A DNA stretch of 64,000 nt from an uncultured Porphyromonadaceae bacterium (GTDB lineage Bacteria; Bacteroidota; Bacteroidia; Bacteroidales; Muribaculaceae), in contig CAMWSS010000004.1 of NCBI GenBank assembly GCA_947177035.1, positions 1-64,000 on the forward strand. Direction: 5' to 3'. The first letter of the stretch is position 1. Every line of letters begins with the position of its first letter. Position numbers and translations under genes: made by a program. This document shows, one piece after another, positions 27,572 through 34,613 of the stretch. A model generated the notes under the pieces. That model was not told the origin of the DNA. It searched no databases and saw only the letters and a program-made list of their open reading frames with translations.

Positions 27572-28366
27572 ATGTCTACACGACAAGAGAAAATTGAAGC
27601 GGTTGGACGCGTGATCGATGTGCTTGATCGACTGCGCGTCGAGTGTCCGTGGGATCGGAAACAGACCAATGAGTCGTTGCGGTCAAACACTATCGAAGAG
27701 GTGTTTGAACTGGCCGACGCGATCATCGCTGCCGACGATGCCAATATCCGCAAGGAGCTTGGCGATGTGTTGCTACACGTGTTGTTCTACAGCAAGATAG
27801 GCGAAGAAAAGCAGTCGTTTGACCTGGTCGACGTGTGTGACTCTCTGCGACAGAAACTCATCTACCGTCATCCTCATATCTTCGGCTCTACTGAAGCAAA
27901 CGATGCCGAGACCGTGATGCAGAACTGGGAAGCTCTCAAACTTAAGGAAAAAGGAGGCAACAAGACTGTGCTTGGCGGAGTGCCCCGCTCGCTGCCGGCC
28001 ATGATCAAGGCCTTCCGCATCCAGGAAAAGGCCGCCAATGTCGGGTTTGACTGGGAGCGTCCGGAACAGGTGTGGGATAAAGTGCGCGAGGAGATCGACG
28101 AATTTTCGGCCGAGGCCGGTTGCGGCGACAAGGCTGCGATGGAGGCTGAGATGGGCGACGCTCTGTTTGCCATGATCAATGCCGCCAGGCTCTATGGAAT
28201 CAATCCTGAAACAGCGCTGGAACGCACCAACCGCAAGTTTATCAGTCGCTTCAACCACATAGAGAGCCGCGCCAAAGAGATGGGTCGCGAGCTGACCGAA
28301 ATGACGCTTGATGAAATGGATTCTCTCTGGAACGAAGCCAAATCGCAGGAGTCAGAAAATAAATAA
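27572..28366 (+). CDS. mazG: Nucleoside triphosphate pyrophosphohydrolase MazG
   Basis: 264 aa with two MazG repeats. The first has CPWDRKQTNESLRSNTIEEVFEL and ELGDVLLHVLFYSKIG, with the EExxE-12-ExxD metal-binding pattern. The second (about 165-240) has EEIDEFSAEAG and EAEMGDALFAMINAAR. It hydrolyses non-canonical NTPs to NMP and PPi. It is third in the ilvA operon. Confidence 0.93.
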   Translation: MSTRQEKIEAVGRVIDVLDRLRVECPWDRKQTNESLRSNTIEEVFELADAIIAADDANIRKELGDVLLHVLFYSKIGEEKQSFDLVDVCDSLRQKLIYRHPHIFGSTEANDAETVMQNWEALKLKEKGGNKTVLGGVPRSLPAMIKAFRIQEKAANVGFDWERPEQVWDKVREEIDEFSAEAGCGDKAAMEAEMGDALFAMINAARLYGINPETALERTNRKFISRFNHIESRAKEMGRELTEMTLDEMDSLWNEAKSQESENK

Positions 28367-28401
28367 TTACCCCACCATCATTATTCAACGATGCCATTCC
28401 G

Positions 28402-28827
28402 ATGAAAAACCATCTACGCATAGTCACGTTCGTTGTCGCGCTCATGGCGCTTATAGGAATTGCCGTTGCCGGCGGCCAGCTGTCGGATCTGGGCGCGCGC
28501 CGTCAGGCCGCACATCAGATGACCGCTATTGTTGACTCGGTCATGATCCGTTCGGACGTGACGCGGGTATATTGCCGTGCCGTCGGACGTCCGCACACTT
28601 CGCAGCGCATAGATTCGGTTTATATCACCATGCCCGACGGCAGTTCTGTCGGAGCCGATGACATAGATCCGATATATTTCCGCCGCGGATTCCAGTGGGA
28701 GGACGACTCCGACATAGCCATAGAACTTGATTTTCCGCCAATGCCTGTGAGGCCGGAGCGTTTCCGCCTCACCATGATCACCCCTTACGGCAACGTGGAA
28801 GCACTCTACACAGGCCGCAAGGAATGA
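28402..28827 (+). CDS. Unknown secreted or membrane-anchored protein
   Basis: 141 aa. One N-terminal hydrophobic segment (about 7-24, ending AVAGG) could be a signal peptide or anchor. The rest is short beta-strands with no cysteine pair or catalytic motif: residues such as VDSVMIRSDVTRVYC and RIDSVYITMPDG suggest a small beta-sandwich. It lies between mazG and topB, overlapping topB by 4 bases, and uses the same codons as its neighbours. I do not recognise the family. Confidence 0.7.
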   Translation: MKNHLRIVTFVVALMALIGIAVAGGQLSDLGARRQAAHQMTAIVDSVMIRSDVTRVYCRAVGRPHTSQRIDSVYITMPDGSSVGADDIDPIYFRRGFQWEDDSDIAIELDFPPMPVRPERFRLTMITPYGNVEALYTGRKE

Positions 28828-30860
28828 TTCTCTGCATCACTGAGAAACCGTCTGTCGCGGCAGACATAGCCCGTATTCTCGGCGCCGGTGTGCGCCGTGA
28901 CGGATATTATGAAGGCGGGGACTACAAGATCACGTGGACTTTCGGACATCTGTGTGAGCTGAAAGAGCCGCATGACTATACTGAAATGTGGAAGCGGTGG
29001 TCGTTAGGCTCGCTTCCGATGATTCCCGAACGCTTCAGCATCAAACTCAAAAGCGACAAGGGCATAGAGGCTCAGTTCAACGTGATAAAACAGCTTGTGG
29101 CCCAGGCTTCCGAAGTTATAAACTGCGGTGACGCCGGCCAGGAGGGCGAACTGATCCAGCGGTGGGTGCTTCAGCTGGCAGGCTGCAAGGTGCCCGTCAG
29201 GCGGCTGTGGATCTCGTCGCTCACCGACGAGGCTATCCGTGCCGGATTTGCCGGACTCAGACCCGAAAGCGATTTCAGCAACCTTTATCTCGCCGGGCTT
29301 TCACGTGCGGCCGGCGACTGGCTGCTCGGCATGAACGCCACCAGACTCTATTCGCTCAAATATTCAGAGCCGGGCCGGGTGCTGTCGATCGGCCGGGTGC
29401 AGACCCCGACGCTCGCTCTCATCGTCAAGCGGCATCTTGAAATAGCCGATTTCACGCCCCGTGACTATTGGGAACTGAAAACCGAGTATCGTGCCGCCGT
29501 TTTTTCGGCGACGGAGGGGCGCTTTGAGTCGGAGGAGCTTGGGCGCGAAGTCCTTGAAAAGGTTGCGGCATCACCGCTTCTGATCACTTCTGTGTCGAAA
29601 AAGGCCGGGCGCGAGGCTCCGCCAAGGCTTTTTGATCTGACTTCGCTTCAGGTTGAGTGCAACAAGCGTTTCGGCTGGACGGCCGACCAGACTTTGAGGC
29701 TGATCCAGTCGCTCTATGAGAAAAAGGTCACGACTTATCCTCGTGTCGACACCACGTATCTGCCGGAAGACATCTATCCCAAAATTCCGGGCATTCTGAG
29801 CCGGATGACCCCCTATGCTCCTCAGATCGCGCCTCTTCTCCAGGGCAAGATAGCGAAGAGCAAAAAGGTGTTTGACAACTCCAAAGTCACAGACCACCAT
29901 GCCATCATTCCCACCGGTCAGTCGCCGGATCTTCTGATCGATGACGAGAAGCGCATGTATCATCTGATCGCGCTCCGTTTTATCTCGGCGTTTTATCCTG
30001 ACTGTGAATTCTCGACCACGACAGTTCTGGCTGAGGCCGCCGGAGTTCCGTTCAAGGCCACCGGAAAGGTGATTGTCAAACCGGGATGGAGAGTCCTGTC
30101 TGATTCCGACCGGCAGCAGGATCAGTCTGAAGGCGACAACATTCTGCCTGATTTTGCCGAAGGTGAGAGCGGCCCGCACACTCCATCGCTGCAGAAGAAG
30201 CAGACGCAGCCTCCGAAACCATACACCGAAGGAACGCTGCTGCGAGCCATGGAGTCGGCCGGCAAGACTGTCGACGACGAGCAGTTGCGCGAGGCCATGA
30301 AGGAAAACGGCATCGGCCGCCCGTCGACCCGCGCTGCCATAATCGAGACTCTTTTCCGGCGCCATTATATAGCCAGGGAGCGGAAAAATATAGTTGCCAC
30401 CCAGGCCGGAATCGACCTTATAGCCCTGATCAATGAAGAGCTGCTCAAGAGCGCCAAACTGACCGGACTCTGGGAAAACAAACTGCGTCGGATCGAACGC
30501 GGGTCATATTCGCCGCAGGAATTCATGCAGGAACTGAAGACGATGATTCAGCAGATTGTGCTCAATGTGTTGTCTGACAACACAAACCGACGAATCATAA
30601 TCGAAGAGCGGAAGCCTGAGCCGGAAAAGCGGGCCGACAAGCCGAAGAAGCCGCGCGCCCCCCGCATCAAGTCGGTCGAGGAGATTGCGTGTCCGCTCTG
30701 CGGGCAGGGCCATCTGCTCAAAGGTCGCACTGCTTATGGCTGTTCCCGATTCCGCGAGGGCTGCGCTTTGCGCCTGGATTTCAATGAATATCCGGCTGAT
30801 CTGACGCCGGCGAAATTACGAACCAAAGTCGCTCGACTGACATCTGCTTCAAAATCATGA
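28824..30860 (+). CDS. topB: DNA topoisomerase III
   Basis: 678 aa, type IA. The TOPRIM domain starts the protein (ILCITEKPSVAADIARILG, with catalytic Glu) and has DAGQEGELIQRWV. The active tyrosine is in VTTYPRVDTTYL. A type IA core is followed by a Lys/Pro/Arg-rich linker (about 600-620) and one C-terminal zinc-ribbon-like unit with the cysteines of CPLCGQGHLLKG and YGCSRFREGC. It decatenates DNA and resolves recombination intermediates. It overlaps both neighbours by 4 bases. Confidence 0.94.
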   Translation: MILCITEKPSVAADIARILGAGVRRDGYYEGGDYKITWTFGHLCELKEPHDYTEMWKRWSLGSLPMIPERFSIKLKSDKGIEAQFNVIKQLVAQASEVINCGDAGQEGELIQRWVLQLAGCKVPVRRLWISSLTDEAIRAGFAGLRPESDFSNLYLAGLSRAAGDWLLGMNATRLYSLKYSEPGRVLSIGRVQTPTLALIVKRHLEIADFTPRDYWELKTEYRAAVFSATEGRFESEELGREVLEKVAASPLLITSVSKKAGREAPPRLFDLTSLQVECNKRFGWTADQTLRLIQSLYEKKVTTYPRVDTTYLPEDIYPKIPGILSRMTPYAPQIAPLLQGKIAKSKKVFDNSKVTDHHAIIPTGQSPDLLIDDEKRMYHLIALRFISAFYPDCEFSTTTVLAEAAGVPFKATGKVIVKPGWRVLSDSDRQQDQSEGDNILPDFAEGESGPHTPSLQKKQTQPPKPYTEGTLLRAMESAGKTVDDEQLREAMKENGIGRPSTRAAIIETLFRRHYIARERKNIVATQAGIDLIALINEELLKSAKLTGLWENKLRRIERGSYSPQEFMQELKTMIQQIVLNVLSDNTNRRIIIEERKPEPEKRADKPKKPRAPRIKSVEEIACPLCGQGHLLKGRTAYGCSRFREGCALRLDFNEYPADLTPAKLRTKVARLTSASKS

Positions 30861-31024
30861 GTATAAGTGTGCAATATCTGATCATCGGTATCGTCATCGG
30901 CGTCTGTCTGATACTGGCCGTCCAGACGATAGTTCGCTCCTTGCGCCGCGGCATTTCTCCAGGTTGCAGTTCGTGCAGTTCAACCACCTGTCCGCTAAAA
31001 AAACGCAAACGTCCGGGGCGCTGA
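30857..31024 (+). CDS. FeoB-associated Cys-rich membrane protein-like, 55 aa
   Basis: The ATG overlaps the topB stop (ATGA, 30857-30860) and the frame runs 55 codons to TGA at 31022-31024. Residues 7-26 form one membrane helix (YLIIGIVIGVCLILAVQTIV); a basic stretch (27-31) is followed by CSSCSSTTC (Cys37, 40, 45) and a Lys/Arg-rich tail. This is the layout of FeoB-associated Cys-rich membrane proteins, which usually follow feoB; no feoB is in the window. It could bind metal at the cytoplasmic face. Family assignment is by layout and motif, not by search. Confidence 0.75.
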   Translation: MSISVQYLIIGIVIGVCLILAVQTIVRSLRRGISPGCSSCSSTTCPLKKRKRPGR

Positions 31025-31031
31025 ACTTTTT

Positions 31032-31076
31032 ATGAGGCATAACAGTTTTTAAGATATATGAAAACTAATGCCTCAT
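31032..31076 (+). repeat. Inverted repeat directly before the first porin gene
   Basis: ATGAGGCAT (31032-31040) and ATGCCTCAT (31068-31076) are perfect 9-base arms separated by 27 bases; the right arm ends one base before the ATG at 31078. It may be a regulator site or an RNA stem that hides the ribosome-binding region. Confidence 0.6.
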
Positions 31077-31077
31077 T

Positions 31078-32385
31078 ATGTTAAAAACTTTACTCCCAGC
31101 AGCTGCTCTGCTCACGTTCACATCAGTTGCTGTTGCTTCTACTCCGCGCGAAGCTCATGTCGATTCGCTGAAGCGCACTCATAAAATCATATCGATCGGC
31201 GATTCCGGCCAAGAGGTGGACTCCGCCGCGCGCCGCGCCATGATCGACAATTTCTATGTCGACCAGTTCCGCCAGTTTGAGGATCCGTCGGCTCCTTACT
31301 TCATGTTCATGAGCCGCGACGCCCGTCTGGCCATGGGCATGGGCGGCACGGTGAGACTACGCGGGTGGTTTGACTGGGGCGGCACGATGAACGGCGCCGC
31401 ATTCAAGCCTTATCTCATTCAGATGCACCCGGATCCGGCCCACATCCGTCAGCTCGACGCCGATCCGGCGGGGTCAAACCTGTTTTTCCGCATGATAGGC
31501 CATCACCGGCGCATCGGCACCTATCAGCTTTATGTCGAAGCTGAATTCAGTGGCGGCTCCTCGTTTGATCTCGCGCTGAAAAAAGCGTATGCCACAATCG
31601 GCGACTGGACTGTCGGTTATGCATCCACCTCATTTTCCGACCCGCAGGCCCTGCCTCCGTCGGTCGACGCGCAAGGACCTAACAACAAGATGGACGCCAC
31701 GTCAGTTCTGATACGCTATATGCACACCTTCAAGCCCGGCATTGTCATTGCCGCCTCGGTGGAAAATCCGCTCAAGCAGACCTCTATCACCGACGAATTT
31801 TCGGAAGCCACCAGCACCTGGGCGCCTGATCTCGGATTTTTTGTGCAGTATCAGTGGGGTGTCAACAACATGCAGCACGTCCGTCTAAGCGCCGTCACCC
31901 GTCAGCTCACATATCGCGATCTGGTCAGGAAAGACAATGTCAACAAGGTGGGGTGGGGACTGCAACTCAGTTCGGTCGTCAACATCAGCCGCCCGCTCAC
32001 GCTCTATGCCACGGTCAATGGCGGCAGAGGCATGGCCGGACTCGGCGGCGACTGGCTGATGAACAATTTCGACATGGTTCAGACGCCAGGGCGTCCCGGC
32101 GAGCTGTATGCTCCGGGAGTGTTCGGATATATGGCTGCCCTTCAGTATCATATAAGGCGCGATCTCTTTGCCGTGGCCACTTGGGGCCAGGCTCACTATT
32201 TTCAGAAAAAAGGCACACCGGCCGATGATTATAAATATGGCCTATATGGTGCGGTCAATCTGTTTTACAACCTCACGCCGCGTCTTCAGTTCGGACTCGG
32301 ATTCAACGTCGGCAAGCGAGTGAATTATGGTGGAGAATCCCGCTGGGCACGCCGTCTGTGTGCTGTCGGAGCGTTCTCGTTCTGA
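31078..32385 (+). CDS. DcaP-like outer-membrane porin (copy 1)
   Basis: 435 aa with a signal peptide (about 1-21, ending AVAS). After a short periplasmic stretch, SAPYFMFMSRDARLAMGMGG starts a barrel of alternating strands that ends in Phe (VGAFSF), the usual outer-membrane sorting end. It is a clear paralogue of the gene at 40840-42156: shared signatures are the segment before LAxGxGG, LGTY-type strand, STxxDP followed by DAQGPN, LSYRDLV-like and the Phe end. Such porins take up small anionic compounds; the substrate is unknown. No promoter was found; an inverted repeat precedes the ATG. Confidence 0.8.
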   Translation: MLKTLLPAAALLTFTSVAVASTPREAHVDSLKRTHKIISIGDSGQEVDSAARRAMIDNFYVDQFRQFEDPSAPYFMFMSRDARLAMGMGGTVRLRGWFDWGGTMNGAAFKPYLIQMHPDPAHIRQLDADPAGSNLFFRMIGHHRRIGTYQLYVEAEFSGGSSFDLALKKAYATIGDWTVGYASTSFSDPQALPPSVDAQGPNNKMDATSVLIRYMHTFKPGIVIAASVENPLKQTSITDEFSEATSTWAPDLGFFVQYQWGVNNMQHVRLSAVTRQLTYRDLVRKDNVNKVGWGLQLSSVVNISRPLTLYATVNGGRGMAGLGGDWLMNNFDMVQTPGRPGELYAPGVFGYMAALQYHIRRDLFAVATWGQAHYFQKKGTPADDYKYGLYGAVNLFYNLTPRLQFGLGFNVGKRVNYGGESRWARRLCAVGAFSF

Positions 32386-32395
32386 GCAATCGCGA

Positions 32396-32433
32396 CCACG
32401 CTGGCTGTCTCCATTTGATAACAGTCAGCGTGG
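32396..32433 (+). terminator. Probable terminator of porin copy 1
   Basis: A 13-bp stem (32396-32408 with 32421-32433; CCACGCTGGCTGT, one G-U pair) lies 10 bases after the porin stop. No clear T-run follows, so efficiency is uncertain. Confidence 0.5.
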
Positions 32434-32457
32434 CTTGTGCATGATTTGTCGGTGAAA

Positions 32458-32489
32458 TTTGTAAAAACTGAAAAATAGTGCTATATTTG
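32458..32489 (+). promoter_or_regulatory. Promoter of the secreted-protein gene at 32538
   Basis: TTTG (32458-32461), 20 bases, TATATTTG (32482-32489). The leader contains a small hairpin, GAGGTTACAACCTC (32493-32506). Confidence 0.82.
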
Positions 32490-32537
32490 TGATGAGGTTA
32501 CAACCTCGTTATTATTCACAAATCACTATTTGTTTTT

Positions 32538-34097
32538 ATGAAAAAATCTTTACTCTTCTTGGCTGCGATGATAGTGTCGGCTGCTTCATCTGTGGCGCAT
32601 AGCGGCCAGCCCCAATGTGATCAACTTGAGTCACATTGCACGCTCGCCAACGGTGTGCGTACCAATGCTGAACAGATCAATGATGCCGACCGTGCGGCCA
32701 TCGAGGCATTCCGCAACGTGCTTCCCGGCGCTGGCAAGCTTGTGGATGCCGCTCTTTCGCGTCTTGATTCCGCCACTACTGAAGAAGACGTCGCTTCTAT
32801 AAAGGAGGATCTTGTCGCTGATCTACAGCAGTGTGCCGCTGATCTTGCCGCCGATCAGGTATATCTGACCATCAACAATGTGCGTCGCGGCAGTCTCGGC
32901 CAGGCTTCTCATCTTGCAGTGCTTGCCGACAATGCCATCAACACCGTGGCCCAGCCTGAGTCAGAGTCTGTGTGGACTCTTGTTGAAACCGCCACTGCAG
33001 GAACATATCTGCTCTATAATGTCAAGACCGACAGCTATCTGGGCGGTTCTGGCTCTGCTCCGGCAATGGTTGGCGACGACGAGGCTGTTGCCTACACTCT
33101 TGAATTTCTGGACAACGGTTACATTACGTTCTATCCCGCAGGTACCGACAAATTCATCAACGTTGACACCAATGGCAACAGCCTTGTGTACTATAGCTTT
33201 GCAAACGATGCCGGAGCAAACTGGCAGCTGGCCGAACTCCCCATGACAGGTCTCTTCACTGAAGAAGAGTATGATGAGCTGGCCAAGTGGTGTGACGTGG
33301 TTCCCGGAGTGGATGGCGCCGCCGACGATTCCAACGGCAACGCCTTGACGAGGTTCTCTGTCACCTTCCCGTGTGCCGCCCGCTACACCGGTCTGGCCGA
33401 TGGTATTGTGGCCATTTCGCTCGGAAACGGTCCGGCATATTATCGTCCGTTAGATATGTCGGATGTGACATACGACGAAGCTACCAATACCTTCACCTGC
33501 GAACTGTCCGAGCCCATAACGGAATATGCGTTTTTCTATATTCAGGTCAACAAATATGCATTTGAACTGACTGACGCTGACGGCAATGTGTCGTATACTG
33601 ATTATTTATATAGCAACTATGCGCTCTGTTTCTATGTGCCTGACCAACTTGTGCCGCTGACGGTTACCCCGGCTGCCGGTGAGATTGAGAGCCTTGACCG
33701 CATTGAGATGTGGATACCAGACACAGAGTTTGACGTCAACAAAGAATGCACCGAGCCTGTCACCGTGACCTGCGGCGAAAAGAATCTTGTGTCCATGACG
33801 GCCGAAGAACTCTGGGACTGTTATCTTGAGGATCAGGACGGAAACGTCAGCTTCTATATTGACGTGGACCGGAGTGATGCTGGAGTCTACACGCTGACTG
33901 TGCCCGAAAATTGCTTGATTGGTAGGACAGGCCGCTGCGAACGCACTATAGTCACTTGGACCATTACCGATACCGGAATCTCCGACGTCACCGTCAATGG
34001 CCGGCCTTCGGTTATCCATGATCTGCATGGCCGTAAGCTGAACCGCACAGTGCGTGGTGTCAACATCGTCGACGGGGTGAAGACTCTGGCCCGTTAA
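32538..34097 (+). CDS. Secreted protein of unknown function with C-terminal YDLxGRK-like tail
   Basis: 519 aa with a signal peptide (about 1-20). It has a helical N-terminal part (about 45-105), a middle section with ricin-B/RICIN-like repeats of the type TYLLYNVKTDSYLGG and GYITFYPAGTDKFINVD, and several beta-sandwich modules. The last 40 residues (GISDVTVNGRPSVIHDLHGRK, then GVNIVDGVKTLAR) match a C-terminal element frequent on secreted Bacteroidales proteins, resembling a very short type IX-like tail. It is transcribed alone between its own promoter and terminator. Probably surface-exposed or secreted; no enzyme motif found. Confidence 0.72.
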   Translation: MKKSLLFLAAMIVSAASSVAHSGQPQCDQLESHCTLANGVRTNAEQINDADRAAIEAFRNVLPGAGKLVDAALSRLDSATTEEDVASIKEDLVADLQQCAADLAADQVYLTINNVRRGSLGQASHLAVLADNAINTVAQPESESVWTLVETATAGTYLLYNVKTDSYLGGSGSAPAMVGDDEAVAYTLEFLDNGYITFYPAGTDKFINVDTNGNSLVYYSFANDAGANWQLAELPMTGLFTEEEYDELAKWCDVVPGVDGAADDSNGNALTRFSVTFPCAARYTGLADGIVAISLGNGPAYYRPLDMSDVTYDEATNTFTCELSEPITEYAFFYIQVNKYAFELTDADGNVSYTDYLYSNYALCFYVPDQLVPLTVTPAAGEIESLDRIEMWIPDTEFDVNKECTEPVTVTCGEKNLVSMTAEELWDCYLEDQDGNVSFYIDVDRSDAGVYTLTVPENCLIGRTGRCERTIVTWTITDTGISDVTVNGRPSVIHDLHGRKLNRTVRGVNIVDGVKTLAR

Positions 34098-34120
34098 ACA
34101 TTCGTTCTCCAATCCGATAA

Positions 34121-34157
34121 CACAGAAAAAGGCGCCATGACGGCGCCTTTTTCTGTG
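34121..34157 (+). terminator. Intrinsic terminator of the secreted-protein gene
   Basis: AGGCGCC (34130-34136) pairs with GGCGCCT (34142-34148), flanked by an A-run and a T-run (34148-34152) that extend the stem. Confidence 0.88.
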
Positions 34158-34261
34158 TTGATCATGGTTGAATCTGATGTCGACGAAACGGAAATGAGAG
34201 AGTGGCTGTTGTTCTTGTTTTGTTGCTTGGTGTTACAATATTGTGACATTGAGTACTTTTA

Positions 34262-34293
34262 TTTGCTTTTTATGGATGGAAGTGGTATCTTTG
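34262..34293 (+). promoter_or_regulatory. Promoter in the AT-rich gap before the outer-membrane barrel gene
   Basis: TTTG (34262-34265), exactly 20 bases, TATCTTTG (34286-34293). Transcription would start near 34300, over 300 bases before the barrel gene at 34614, so the leader is long or contains the small ORF. Confidence 0.82.
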
Positions 34294-34349
34294 ACGCGGA
34301 TAAACGGAGATAGCACACTCTTTTTTTGACTTACGCCTAAATAAAGGCC

Positions 34350-34499
34350 ATGGAAATCATCTTCATCACATATCACGATGACACACTTTGTGGATGCGAC
34401 ACATTTATAGCAGAGTTGAGTCAGCCCCTGTCGGAAACCGATGGGGCAAACGTCAAGAATCTCTGTTGTTTCCAATTGGTGTCCGTATGCCAGAGTTAA
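34350..34499 (+). CDS. Possible 49-aa cysteine-containing small protein
   Basis: An ATG about 50 bases after a consensus promoter, preceded by an AAAGG stretch 4 bases away, opens 49 codons ending in TAA. It encodes five cysteines (14, 16, 39, 40, 47, in LCGC, LCCF and VCQS) and no signal peptide or membrane segment. It sits 114 bases before the outer-membrane barrel gene. It resembles nothing I know. It may be a small peptide gene, a leader peptide or chance; on the other strand an 80-codon frame (34475-34233) covers part of the same DNA. Confidence 0.3.
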   Translation: MEIIFITYHDDTLCGCDTFIAELSQPLSETDGANVKNLCCFQLVSVCQS

Positions 34500-34613
34500 A
34501 GCACAGAGGGATTCTAAATTTAGTAAACCATGTCCTCTATATAAAGATAAATTAATTGATTTTTTGACGTTGCATTATCGGCTGAAAAAATCTCAACTGT
34601 CACAATAAAAACA

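Larger units (their letters stand above)
34158..34613. other. AT-rich 456-base gap with one strong promoter
   Basis: This is the longest stretch without an assured gene. It holds the promoter at 34262-34293, a possible 49-codon ORF (34350-34499) and a hairpin (34424-34447, GCCCC/GGGGC with TCGG/CCGA) that falls inside that ORF. No tRNA, known riboswitch core or mobile-element end was recognised. Confidence 0.6.

Noticed and set aside
32493-32506. Leader hairpin GAGGTTACAACCTC as an attenuator
   Set aside because: The stem is only about 5-6 bp and no T-run follows; kept as a note under the promoter only.
34233-34475. 80-codon minus-strand frame in the AT-rich gap
   Set aside because: No minus-strand promoter or ribosome-binding site was seen, the translation shows no domain or signal peptide, and a perfect plus-strand promoter runs through it.
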